From CBDHDN01 sp965261585 (GTDB lineage: Bacteria; Pseudomonadota; Alphaproteobacteria; UBA6615): DNA of 64,000 nt. The notes beneath the pieces are model-generated. The model was not told the DNA's origin, ran no database searches, and was given only the letters and a program-made list of their open reading frames with translations. The DNA is taken from positions 135,381 through 199,380 of the forward strand of contig CBDHDN010000055.1 in NCBI GenBank assembly GCA_965261585.1. The letters are read 5' to 3'. The translations under genes and the position numbers were made by a program. The number at the start of each line of letters is the position of its first letter. The stretch's first letter is position 1. Below are positions 36,185 to 44,659 of the stretch, piece after piece.

Positions 36185-36612
36185 CGCCGCGACCTCCGCC
36201 GCCCCAAAGGGCCGAAGGTCTCCGTCTTGGCCTCCAGCAGTTCCACCTGCATGGTCAACTCTCCGATCCGCTTCATGGCGCTATCCAGTTCCGCCTGCAC
36301 CGGATCGCCCTTGCGTTGCTTGAGCGAGGCGTCGATCCCGCCGATCGCTTTCTCACGCCACTGCTCGAGCCGGAAGATCTCTACGCCCAACTGGCGCGAC
36401 AGAAGTTGCACCGGCTCGTCACGCAAAAGCCGCAGAACGACCTCACGCTTGCGCGCCACCGTCCATCGCTGGCCAAGTCCCAGCGGGCCTGCCGGCAAAG
36501 CCTGGCCTGGGGAAAACGTGGACGAGCCAAGCTCGCCCGCATTTACCACAGGCCCATCAACAGCAACTTTCTTCTCAAAATTATCGGTCATGTTCCGGTC
36601 CTCCTTGGACAC
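36181..36612 (-). CDS. IS3-like transposase OrfA (copy B)
   Basis: 143 residues, with the same helix-turn-helix and coiled-coil as OrfA of copy A; Met replaces Arg in DRNMTDNF. The GTG start lies shortly after the IS end. Confidence 0.8.
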   Translation of the reverse strand: MSKEDRNMTDNFEKKVAVDGPVVNAGELGSSTFSPGQALPAGPLGLGQRWTVARKREVVLRLLRDEPVQLLSRQLGVEIFRLEQWREKAIGGIDASLKQRKGDPVQAELDSAMKRIGELTMQVELLEAKTETFGPLGRRRSRR

Positions 36613-36888
36613 TTCGATTAAGCCAATTCTGTGTCCAAGGAAATCGGGTCCGACTCAGCAAATTATGTCAGCAAGCGGGTTTCGCAGATAGATCGCTTGT
36701 TGGATCACGTGCACGACGAGGAACGTGCAACGGATTGGTACTTGGCGTTTTGGCCTGCGCCGTTGAAAGTCGAAGGAAAATCCCTATGGGAGCACCTGGA
36801 CTGCGGGCGCTTCGCGCATCTTTCGTCGATCCGTTTGTATCGCCGATTTGGAAAATCGTTCCGGGAAATGGAAACTTTTCGACAATAG

Positions 36889-37550
36889 ATCAGCGGTCAG
36901 CAGCAGTGAGAATATGAGCCGGCGCGGCGGCATAAAATCGTGATGCCCCCTTGAAGTGATCAACCATGAAGTTGTGGATGAGAAAGCAGGAGGACGCTCA
37001 TGGCGAGGAACCGATACAAGCCCGAGGAGATCGCCATGAATCTGTGCCCAAGTCGATGTCTAGGTACCCGATCTCTCCGACTCTGTATCACTGGGAATTG
37101 CAGAACACTGCATCACCCGATACCATCACCGGGCGACGCTATGTCCAACAACCGGCCCGAGGTACGAACGTCATCCTGTTCGTGCGTGAACGCAAAAGGG
37201 ATGGCCGGGGTGAAACCCTTCCGTACCACTGCTGCGGCCATGCCCGCTACCGAAGTCATGAATCGGAACGACCCATGAAGATACTCTGGAAGCTGGAACG
37301 GCCAATGACGGGGTGGCTCTATCAGGCGGGGAATTTGGTCGCGGGTTGAGGTTGTTGATCGGCGCGCCAGTTCAATGCTGATCAGTGACTCTGCCTCGGC
37401 GTGAAAGGATCGCGTTCAGCGAGGAGATCGGGATCGGCATCCAGACGATGCGCGATCATTCGTTCGAGGTGAGCGGCGGCCGGGTGACGAAGCGAGGCGC
37501 GTAAACGGGGGCCAGGGCCCATAGGAGATCAAGGTCGATCTGGAGAAGTG
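36889..37550. other. Debris with an IS3 OrfA start fragment
   Basis: No complete gene. At about 37000-37035 an ATG preceded by GGAGG opens MARNRYKPEEIA, the conserved start of an IS407/IS3-type OrfA, which is then lost. Around 37400-37503 a short frame reads RIAFSEEIGIGIQTMRDHSFEVSGGRVTKRGA and stops; I cannot assign it. The rest holds only short chance frames. Confidence 0.5.
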
Positions 37551-37876
37551 TGGTCTTGCTTCGGTTTAGTGGAGAGCTGATTGCTCACTCTCGGCCCGCC
37601 ATCTCGAAGTGGACCGGGCTCTGGTAGCCGAGCGTCGAGTGGCGGCGGATCGGATTGTAGAACCCGTCGATGGATCTGGCCACCGCGTTCTCGGCCTGGC
37701 TGCGGGTCTGCCAGGAGACCGGCCAGATCAGTTCGGACTTGATGGTCTTGAAGAACGTCTCGACCACAGCGTTGTCGTAGCAGTTGCCCTTTCCACTCAT
37801 CGAGATCAGCAAGCCATGTTTTCTCAGCACCGCCTGATAGTCGATTGAGCAATACTGGCTGCCGCGGTCGGAATGA

Positions 37877-39263
37877 GAGCTATTGTCAAAAGATGTGTAT
37901 GGGTTTGTCATGCGGCGGCGCGATCCTGGCGTTCTGCATTCACGAATTTGACGCCTCGAATGATCTTGGCGAACTGATCTGATCCATTGAGCCTCCGCCA
38001 TTTCTTGCTGGCCCCCTGGCAAAGCTTGAAGACCATGGCCATCGCCGTCTTGCGTGACAGGCAACCCTTGGTCCGATAGGTGCGAAGGCGAACCGTGGCG
38101 AAGGTGCTCTCGATGGGGTTCGTCGTCCGCACATGCTTCCAATGCTCGGCGGCGAAGTCGTAGAAGCTCAGCAAGGCGTCCCGGTCCTTGGCCAGGCAGG
38201 CCGTGGCCTTTTCGTACTTCGGTCCGTAGGCTTCCAGGAAGAAGTCGAAGGCGGTCTCCGCGTCCTTCCTGGTTTCGGCCATCCAGATATCCTGCAAGTG
38301 ACCCTTGGCCTTGTTCTGCCGACCCTTGGGTAGCTTGTTCAAGATATTGCCCGTCTTATGCACCCAGCAGCGCTGCTCGCGGGCGGCCCCGTAGACTTGG
38401 CGGAGCGCCTTCCAGAAGCCGAGCGCGCCATCGCCGGTCACCAGTTCCGGGCCGATGCCGAGACCACGCCGCTTGAGATCGAGCAGCACCTCGCGCCAGG
38501 ATTGTTCGCTCTCGCGGTAGCCGTCGGTGATGGCGATCAACTCCTTGGTTCCGTGATCCGTGGCGCCGATGATAACCAGGATGCATTGCTTCTCCTCTTC
38601 CAGGCGGGCGCCAAAATAGATGCCGTCGACCCAGAAGTAGACGTAGCGCTTGGCCGATAAATCACGCCGTTGCCAGCGCTCCATCTCGTCTTGCCAAACT
38701 TCCTTCAGTCGCCCGATCGTGGAGGCCGACAGACCCGGGGCCTGTGCCCCCAGCAACGCCGCCAACGCTTCCGAGAAATCGCCGCTGGAGATGCCCCTCA
38801 AGTATAGCCACGGCAGCAAATCCTCCAGGCTCTTGGTGCGGCGCAGATAGCGCGGCAGGATCGCCGACGTGAACCGGATGGCGCCGGCACCCTCGCCGGC
38901 TCTCCGATCCCGGACACGCGGCTGACGCACGTCCACCGGGCCGATCCCGGTCTGTATCAGCCGTTCCGGCAAGTGGCCATTGCGTACAATCCGGCGACGG
39001 CCCCGGTCATCAACCAGCGTCGCATGACCTTCCAGAAACTCGGCAACTTCAGCTTCCACGGCTTGAGCCAGCAACTCACGCGCCCCAGCTCGTAGGACTT
39101 CCGTCAACGGGTCATCCTGAAAATTCGATGGGTTCCGAAAGGCAACAACGGTATTCTCTTCCATGGCGTATCCTTCCTTGGCTTAGGTCAAGTGGTGACT
39201 GCAACAATCACCAGGATACGCCGCCCTCTTTCCAACGCCGTACACAAGATTCAGCTATACCTC
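37877..39263 (-). mobile_element. IS256-family element (1387 bp)
   Basis: The inverted repeats begin GAGCTATTG and GAGGTATAG and share TGTGTA near base 20. A perfect 9-bp target duplication TCGGAATGA (37868-37876 and 39264-39272) flanks it, the length expected for IS256. It is inserted in the OrfB gene of an IS3 element. Confidence 0.92.
37908..39164 (-). CDS. IS256 family transposase
   Basis: A mutator-type transposase of 418 residues. The N-terminal region has AGARELLAQAVEAEVAEFLEGH. The catalytic segments are FWVDGIYFGARLE (Asp), LVTGDGALGFWKALRQVYGAAREQRCWVHKTGNIL (Asp plus the C/H motif) and HVRTTNPIESTFATVRLRT (Glu). It is full length and apparently intact. Confidence 0.93.
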   Translation of the reverse strand: MEENTVVAFRNPSNFQDDPLTEVLRAGARELLAQAVEAEVAEFLEGHATLVDDRGRRRIVRNGHLPERLIQTGIGPVDVRQPRVRDRRAGEGAGAIRFTSAILPRYLRRTKSLEDLLPWLYLRGISSGDFSEALAALLGAQAPGLSASTIGRLKEVWQDEMERWQRRDLSAKRYVYFWVDGIYFGARLEEEKQCILVIIGATDHGTKELIAITDGYRESEQSWREVLLDLKRRGLGIGPELVTGDGALGFWKALRQVYGAAREQRCWVHKTGNILNKLPKGRQNKAKGHLQDIWMAETRKDAETAFDFFLEAYGPKYEKATACLAKDRDALLSFYDFAAEHWKHVRTTNPIESTFATVRLRTYRTKGCLSRKTAMAMVFKLCQGASKKWRRLNGSDQFAKIIRGVKFVNAERQDRAAA

Positions 39264-39837
39264 TCGGAATGATGGATCAGACCACTGGGTGGGTGTCGCG
39301 TGACAAGCGCCATACGCAGGGCACGCAGCGCCAAATCCTTCTTCAGCCTATCGCTGACAGCCCAGCCGACGACACGCCGTGAGAAGAGGTCGATGAGCAC
39401 GGCGAGATAGAGCCATCCCTCGGCGGTCCAGATGTAGGAGATGTCGGCGCTCCATTTCTGGTCTGGCGCCTCTGCCGCGAAGTCCTGGTCCAGCAGATTG
39501 GGCGCGACCGGCCAGGCGTGCGTACTGTCCGTGGTTCGTTTGAAACGACGCTTCTGGCGCGCGGCCAGGCCGTTCTCGCGCATCAGGCGGGCTGTCCGGC
39601 GGCGTCCTATGGACAGACCCTCATCCACAAGATCACGGTGCATGCGCGGGCTGCCGTAGGTTCGGTTCGATAACTCGAAGGCGATGCGAATATGAGCCAG
39701 ATAGATCATATCGTCCCGCTGACGCTGACTGGCAGGCCGCCCTTTCCATGAAAAGAACCCGCTCTCGCTAACATCCAGAACCCGGCACATCGTCCTCACG
39801 GGAAATTCGGCCTTCTCGGCATCAATGAGCGCGAACC

Positions 39838-40122
39838 TCATCGACTTCCCTCCTTCGCGAAGAAGGCCGCGGCTTTTTTTAGAATGTCACGCTCCTGCCG
39901 GAGAACCGCATTCTCTTTGCGCAGCCGCTTCAACTCGGCCTGCAGGTCGTCCCGGATCTCTGGCGGCATCTCTTCACCGCGATATTGACCGATCCAGCGT
40001 GTCAGCGATGACAGCCCGACCCCAAGGTCCTCCGCGATCTCTGTCCGCGGCCGGCCACTACTCAGCACTAGGCGCACCGCCTCGCGCTTGAACTCCGTCG
40101 TAAACCTGATTCCTCGCCCCAT
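39838..40122 (-). CDS. IS3-family transposase OrfA
   Basis: 94 residues: GIRFTTEFKREAVRLVLSSGRPRTEIAEDLGVGLSSLTRWIGQY is the helix-turn-helix. The leucine-zipper-like LQAELKRLRKENAVLRQERDILKKAAAFFAKE follows. A run of seven A's followed by G in the ILKKAAA codons is a typical -1 frameshift site for making OrfAB. The stop overlaps the OrfB ATG. Confidence 0.88.
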   Translation of the reverse strand: MGRGIRFTTEFKREAVRLVLSSGRPRTEIAEDLGVGLSSLTRWIGQYRGEEMPPEIRDDLQAELKRLRKENAVLRQERDILKKAAAFFAKEGSR

Positions 40123-40173
40123 CTAACACCTCCTGTTTCAGTAGGTGCTCTCCACTTTTGCGAAGCAAGACCA

Positions 40174-40269
40174 ACCGAGGATTTGGCCGATCTCGATGAG
40201 TACGGATTTGACCGCTGCTGTCGTCCGGTCATCGTAGTCACCGGCGGCCTGGGGTTCCCTCACAACCAT
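40174..40269 (-). pseudogene. AbiEii-like toxin (nucleotidyltransferase), truncated after 32 codons
   Basis: An ATG at 40269, overlapping the end of the antitoxin gene by 10 bases, opens MVVREPQAAGDYDDRTTAAV KSVLIEIGQILG. I recognise the YDDRTTAAVKSVL segment as the start of the nucleotidyltransferase partner found with AbiEi antitoxins. The frame reaches the IS3 end exactly at 40173 and all catalytic motifs are missing. The toxin is destroyed. Confidence 0.65.
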
Positions 40270-41366
40270 GGAAAGCACTTCGCGGCCATATGGTCGGCGG
40301 CCTCACGGTCCCGATCGTTGCCGTTCCACAGATCGAGGTAGGTGACGACCGGATTGGCGCAGAAGATGCCCGGCACCGGCTGAACGGCGTCTTCGAATAA
40401 ACTCTCATCATTCGGGATGCGCAGGATCACGTTGGCCCCCTGTGCAGCATGAGTCAGGCGGAGCGTCTCTTTCAGCATCTGAGCCCCGGGTTCGTCCGCA
40501 TAGAAGCTGTGTGTGCCACCTCGGACGTATGGCGCAAACCACTGGGCGGCCGAGTTTGACGCGCAGATCGCGCGCGGAGGTTGCGGTCCCGGGTTTAGTT
40601 TTCCTGACAAGGTGTTACGCAGTTGGTCGCCGTGGAGAAGCGTGTATCCGCTGATGTGATGACCGGCCGGTTGACGGTAGTTCTCGCGCCACGACTTCAG
40701 TAGCGTGTCGGGCTGGACAAGGACGAGGCCGTCGTCACGAATTGCGATCCATTCCCGGTCGAGGAGTGCTTTGCGAACATTGCTCACATGGCCAAGGCTT
40801 GCGTTGGCTGTCTCGGCCAGATCGGTGACGCGCCATGCCCGGGCTGGATCTCGAAGGAGGACGCGCAGGATTGCGGCTGCCTTCGGGGTGAACAGTGACC
40901 GCAGAGAGCGGGTTTCGGACTTCGGTCTGTCTGGGACGGATCGCTCGATATAGACATTGCCGAAAGCAAAGTGCGCGTTACCGTAGAGGTCGAGGTAAGC
41001 GACATCATGATCGAGACAGATGGAGCGCGACTCTGGAGACAGATAGGAACTGACCAGCATTGGAATGAACTGCCGAGTGACGTCTTGGTGCTCAGATCGA
41101 TGCAAATGCGCGATATAGCTCTCGAGCTGATAGACCGCGGAACGGGCAAAGCGTGGCGCCCCATTTGACTTGATTTCCATGAGGAGCGCATAGCGGATTC
41201 CATCGTGGCGGAAATCGATCCGAGCATCGAGCTGGTAGCCTGGCGCGAGAAGCTGTTCGTGGCGAACCTTGGTGATCTGTATGTTCGGGACGTGTTCGAG
41301 CAGGGCGCGGACCGCGTCCACGGCCGTGATCTCCACTTGGTTCTCTATTTCATACGGTTTCACCAT
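40260..41366 (-). CDS. Type IV toxin-antitoxin AbiEi-family antitoxin
   Basis: 368 residues. The N-terminal domain contains LDARIDFRHDGIRYALLMEIKSNG, a D...ExK pattern like PD-(D/E)xK nuclease folds. The middle winged helix is ARAWRVTDLAETANASLGHVSNVRKALLDREWI. The C-terminal domain has SGYTLLHGDQ, FAPYVRGG and VVTYLDLWNGNDRDREAADHM, the known AbiEi_2-type end. Its job would be to neutralise the toxin and repress the operon. The ATG at 41366 (MVKPYEIENQVE) is preferred to a longer frame at 41468 because the operator-like repeats lie between them. The partner toxin is cut by an IS3, so this is an orphan antitoxin. Confidence 0.82.
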   Translation of the reverse strand: MVKPYEIENQVEITAVDAVRALLEHVPNIQITKVRHEQLLAPGYQLDARIDFRHDGIRYALLMEIKSNGAPRFARSAVYQLESYIAHLHRSEHQDVTRQFIPMLVSSYLSPESRSICLDHDVAYLDLYGNAHFAFGNVYIERSVPDRPKSETRSLRSLFTPKAAAILRVLLRDPARAWRVTDLAETANASLGHVSNVRKALLDREWIAIRDDGLVLVQPDTLLKSWRENYRQPAGHHISGYTLLHGDQLRNTLSGKLNPGPQPPRAICASNSAAQWFAPYVRGGTHSFYADEPGAQMLKETLRLTHAAQGANVILRIPNDESLFEDAVQPVPGIFCANPVVTYLDLWNGNDRDREAADHMAAKCFPWL

Positions 41367-41375
41367 ACGGTGAAA
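41358..41375. promoter_or_regulatory. Inverted repeat at the AbiEi start, with repeated half-sites
   Basis: TTTCACC-ATAC-GGTGAAA is a perfect inverted repeat covering the AbiEi start codon. The half-site GGTGAAA recurs at 41387-41393 and 41454-41460. AbiEi antitoxins repress their own promoters by binding inverted repeats, so these are probable operator sites. Confidence 0.5.
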
Positions 41376-41574
41376 ATAACTTGAACGGTGAAATCGGTCA
41401 AGAGCTTTTCGGTCATAGGCCACTTTCAGCAAACTGCTGATATAGGACCTACTGGTGAAACTGCCCAAGGCCAGCTGACCCGAGAGTTGCTGCTGGACTG
41501 CATGCTATCCATGCACTGTCCGGTCTGGGTTGACTGCATTCGACCCGGCCGACGATGGTCCGCAGTCGGGTGTC

Positions 41575-42873
41575 CTATTTGGCTTGTGGGGCTGTATTGG
41601 TGCGCTGCGCAGTGCGCTGCTCGGAGCGAGCGGTAGGTACTGTGCCGGACATCAGCGCCTCGATCCGATCCGCGATCTTCTGCGCTGGCTCGCGAAGCTG
41701 CGCGACGGTCCAGTCGGCGGCGTAGCCTTCGGTGACATCGTTTGGGCGGGCGTGATTGACGAGGCGTTTCGTGAGGGAGGAGGGCAGCATCAGCTCGCGC
41801 TCGGCGACGGTGATGAAGCAGTTCCGCAGGCCGTGGAACCAGAACTTGGCGCCGCCGGCCTTGCTGATGCGGCTGTAGAGATGGTGGATATCCTGCACAT
41901 GGCCGGTGGCGCTGGTGGGCGAGGGAAACACCCAGTCGCGAACGCCGGGCGGGTAGTCGTCGACCGCGGCCAGGCGGCGTTCGAGAATGGCCGCGAGTTG
42001 CCGGGTGATCGGAAGCTCCAGGGGTACGCCGGTCTTGGTCTCCTCGACCCGGAAGGTGAGCGCTGCCAGGTCAACCCGCTCCCAGCGGAGTGTGAGCACC
42101 TCCTCGCGGCGCATGCCGGTGTAGAGCCCGAACCAGAGAGCGTCCCGGATCGCCGGGTTGTGCACCTCCACCTCGATCCCGGCGCGCCAGCACGGCAGCA
42201 CCTCTGCCGGGGCCGAGATCTTGCGCCGCTTCTTGCGGTGGAACTTGCCGCCGCCGGCGAGCCAGCGATCGACCGGATTGCGCAGCCCGTCCAGGTCGAC
42301 GCAGGGCCGGCGGTAGACCGAGCGTAGAAGCGACATCGCGCGATTGGCTGCGGACCAGCCGTGGTCGGCTGTGATGCCGTTGAAGCGGGTCTCGACATCC
42401 TTGCGTGTGATGGTGTCGATGGAGCGGGTGAGCCAGTCGCCCAGGTAGCGCTTCGCCTCGTAGCGGTAGAGCTCGTTGGTGCGCTTCGTGCGGTTGGGAT
42501 TAGCCGTCATATACTCTTCGAAGGTATTTCCGAGCGTCGGCATGCTGCGGGCCTCGGCGCGTTCCTCCGCCGGATCGTCGCCGTCGGCGACCTTGCCCAG
42601 GATCTTCTGTGCCTGCCGCCTCGCCTGGTCGGGCGTCACCTTGCCGTAGCGGCCGATGACGACGCGCTTGTTGGGCGCCTTCCGGCCGCCGTCGCCGGCA
42701 CGGTAGTTGACGATGAAGGACTTGGCGCCGCCGGGATGGACACGGATGCCGAAGCCGGTGAGTTTTTCGTCCCATGCGATTCAGGACGTGTCGGTCGGCT
42801 CAAGCGCTTCGATGACCCGCTTGGTGAGTGTCGTGCGCACCTTTGCGGTGCGTTTTCCGGTGTTCGTCTGCAT
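41575..42873 (-). pseudogene. int: Tyrosine recombinase/integrase with in-frame TGA
   Basis: From ATG 42873: RTAKVRTTLTKRVIEALEPTDTS, then TGA at 42781-42783, then the same frame continues IAWDEKLTGFGIRVHPGGAKSF (Arm DNA-binding domain). The core has GLYTGMRREEVLTLRW (first catalytic Arg), WFHGLRNCFITVA (His-x-x-Arg) and LVNHARPNDVTEGYAADW (His and nucleophile Tyr). The catalytic domain is intact. Without the N-terminus a GTG at 42639 could start a 354-residue protein lacking the Arm domain. It lies at the end of the accessory region, next to a truncated adaptor gene, as expected for an integrase beside its att site. Confidence 0.8.
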
Positions 42874-42937
42874 GAAGGAGATATGGCATCATGCGGGAAA
42901 TGCGTCAACACATACGGCAACACCAGAAAAGAAATGC

Positions 42938-43028
42938 ATGACACTGAATGGCCCTGTATGGCCCTATGGTCGGAGGCCAGGAAGCCGATAACGCCTTGGA
43001 TAATATGACTAAATGACACTGTTTGGCC
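42938..43028 (+). repeat. Direct repeats near the integrase end
   Basis: ATGACACTGAATGGCC (42938-42953) and ATGACACTGTTTGGCC (43013-43028) match at 14 of 16 positions; GTATGGCCC also follows the first. They lie between the integrase start and the broken adaptor gene, where arm-type integrase binding sites or an att junction would be expected. Confidence 0.4.
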
Positions 43029-43126
43029 TCAGTCGGCTCCCTCTGGCCCAATATTGGAACGAGTCTCATAACCTGAGTAGAGCGCTACGCGCGCTTCTTC
43101 GGCCTCGATCCGGCTCGTGCTTTCGG

Positions 43127-44373
43127 TGAGGTGGCCCCGGAAATTCGGACAGGTCGTTAAGGTGTATTCCACTGTCTGACGGAGGAATACAGATGAGCAG
43201 CAAGCGACGGAGATTTTCAGGGGAGCTGAAGACGAAGGTGGCGCTGGAGGCGCTTCGGGGCGAGCGGACGCTGCAGGAGATCGCCTCGCAGCACCAGGTC
43301 CATCCGAATCAGGTGGGCGCCTGGAAGCGCCAGGCGATCGAGGGTCTGGTCGAGGTGTTCTCGAAGGGCGCCGAGCGGCGGGTCCGGGACCATGAGAGCG
43401 AGGTCCGCGATCTTCACGCCAAGATCGGGGAGTTGATCGTGGAGCGGCCTGCTGTCGGTCGGACGTTCCTCGCTCTACTACGAGCCGACGGGGGAGAGCG
43501 CCGAGACGCTCGCACTGATGCGGCGGATCGACGAGCTCTTCCTGAAGTACCCGTTTTACGGCGCCCGTCGGATGGCACTTCACCTGCGCCGCGAGGGCGT
43601 GCGTATGGGGGCCGCCGGGCCGGGCGGCTGATGAGCCTGATGGGGCTTCAGGCGATCTATCGGGCGCCGCGTACCAGCGATCCGCACCCCGAGCACCGGG
43701 TCTACCCATATCTGCTGCGGGGCCTGGCGATCGAGCGGGCGAACCATGTCTGGTGCGCCGATATCACCTATATCCCGGTGCAGCGCGGCTTCCTTTACCT
43801 GGTGGCGATCATGGACTGGGCGAGCCGGTACGTCCTGGCCTGGCGGCTGTCGAACACGCTGGACGCGAGCTTCTGCACAGACGCTCTCGAAGAGGTCCTG
43901 GCCCGGCATGGCGCGCCGGAGATATTCAACACCGACCAGGGCAGCCAGTTCACCAGCTTCGCCTTCACCGGGCGCCTGCAGGCGGCCGGCATCCGGATCT
44001 CGATGGATGGCAGGGGCCGGTGCATGGACAATATCTTCATCGAGCGGCTGTGGCGCTCGCTCAAATACGAGGCGATCTATCTCCACGAGATCGCCGACGG
44101 CTTCTCCGCCCGGCGCCTGATCCGTGATTGGGTCCGCTTTTACAACCTTGAGAGGCCGCACTTGGCGCTGGACGGGCGGCCCCCGGCCGAGGCATATCGC
44201 GGCGAGCCGCCTGTGGATATGATGGACACGCCGCTCCGCGCCTTGCCCACATCCCCACAGGCGCAACAGCAGCAGCAGGAAGATCGCATGAAAGGGATTC
44301 TGGCGGCTTGAGAAACAACCGGAATACACCTTAACTCAGCCGCCAGGCTGTCCGAATCGGCGAGGCCACCTCA
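43127..44373 (+). mobile_element. Defective IS3-family element (1247 bp)
   Basis: The ends TGAGGTGGCC...GGCCACCTCA, with ATTCGGACAG shared internally, form inverted repeats. A 3-bp duplication CGG flanks it (43124-43126 and 44374-44376). The transposase has lost the OrfA/OrfB junction, so the element cannot move by itself. Confidence 0.85.
43193..44311 (+). pseudogene. IS3-family transposase (OrfA-OrfB) with deletion and frameshift
   Basis: The OrfA part is good (RFSGELKTKVALEALRGERTLQEIASQHQVHPNQVGAWKRQA, RDLHAKIGELIVER). It then runs straight into an OrfB segment (LLSVGRSSLYYEPTGESAETLALMRRIDELFLKYPFYGARRMA) in a different frame, so about 100 bases are missing. A second shift follows near 43600 before GRRAGRLMSLMGLQAIYRAP. 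The catalytic core (HVWCADITYIP, FNTDQGSQFTS, DNIFIERLWRSLKYE) is read in the first frame. The result is one chimeric open frame that lacks a proper OrfB N-terminus. Confidence 0.8.
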
Positions 44374-44659
44374 CGGCACGCTCGCGATCGGCGGCCACCG
44401 CCGCCGCCTCAACGCGGGATTCCAGGCGCGCCACGATCTGGCCTTGCTCGACGAAGTCGCCGCGGTCGACGAGGACCTGCTCCAACAGCCCGGGGACCGG
44501 GCTGCCCACCAGCACCGTCGCCGAGGGGTCGATGATACAGTCGAAGATATGTTCCTGCGCGGCGCCGGCCGATGCGGCGAACCCGATTGCCAGCGCTATT
44601 GCGGCCGCCGTTGTCAGCCGTCTTGTCCCGTCACCGTGCCCCTGGAAAGCGACGAACAC

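Larger units (their letters stand above)
35244..36657 (-). mobile_element. IS3-like insertion sequence, copy B (1414 bp, inverted)
   Basis: Same element as 3051-4464 in the opposite orientation, with ends TGTAGCGCACCC...GGGTCCGACTCA. It is bounded by a perfect 14-bp direct repeat GCAAATTATGTCAG, which corresponds to duplicated codons of the host gene. This is long for an IS3-family target duplication (usually 3-5 bp). Confidence 0.92.
34807..36888 (+). pseudogene. Unidentified gene split by IS copy B
   Basis: The 5' part (ATG 34807) encodes MTDAQSVHEALSHALAGSRA, WLLDGVWTEDASADELFTERFPVRIRCGLECES and KDLAKLIVVASEIKIFAAGMNQKSVEGAANYVS. It is interrupted by the 1414-bp IS, flanked by the duplicated GCAAATTATGTCAG (35230-35243 and 36658-36671). 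The 3' part reads ANYVSKRVSQIDRLLDHVHDEERATDWYLAFWPAPLKVEGKSLWEHLDCGRFAHLSSIRLYRRFGKSF and stops at 36888. Removing the IS and one repeat gives a continuous frame of about 217 residues. I do not recognise the family. GC content is lower than the surrounding genes, so it was probably acquired. With the IS in place no full protein is made. Confidence 0.75.
37585..39841 (-). pseudogene. IS3-family transposase OrfB, split by IS256
   Basis: The N-terminal part (39841 down to 39264) has TMCRVLDVSESGFFSWKGRP, TYGSPRMHRDL, RRRTARLMRENGL and KWSADISYIWTAEGWLYLAVLIDLFSRRVVGW, with the first catalytic Asp. It stops at LIHHSE. The C-terminal part (37876 down to 37585) resumes at HSDRGSQYCS (second Asp) and contains NCYDNAVVETFFKTIKSEL (Glu) and the tail NPIRRHSTLGYQSPVHFE. 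The IS256 and one 9-bp duplication separate them; removing both restores the frame. Confidence 0.85.
37551..40173 (-). mobile_element. IS3-family element carrying a nested IS256 element
   Basis: The inverted repeats are TGGTCTTGCTTCG...AGTGGAGAGC at 37551 and its counterpart ending at 40173. Without the nested insertion the element is about 1.23 kb, a normal IS3 size. It has cut the AbiEii-like toxin gene at 40173. No clear target duplication is seen. Confidence 0.85.
43029..44659 (-). pseudogene. HlyD/RND periplasmic adaptor (MFP), split by IS3 and truncated
   Basis: The GTG at 44659 opens a signal peptide (LTTAAAIALAIGFAASAGAAQ). A biotinyl/lipoyl-like half-motif (LVGSPVPGLLEQVLVDRGDFVEQGQIVARLES) and a coiled-coil start (VEAAAVAADRERA) follow. 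An IS3 sits at 43127-44373 with CGG on both sides. Joining the flanks and removing one CGG gives ...DRERAESTSRIEAEEARVALYSGYETRSN in frame, so the insertion is simple. The frame then leaves the family and stops at 43029-43031, next to the integrase repeats. The adaptor would have served an efflux or type I secretion system, possibly for the divergent giant protein (inference). Confidence 0.75.

Noticed and set aside
35309..36691. 460-codon plus-strand frame across IS copy B (also seen in copy A on the other strand)
   Set aside because: It is the antisense of OrfA/OrfB in both copies and has no domain of its own.
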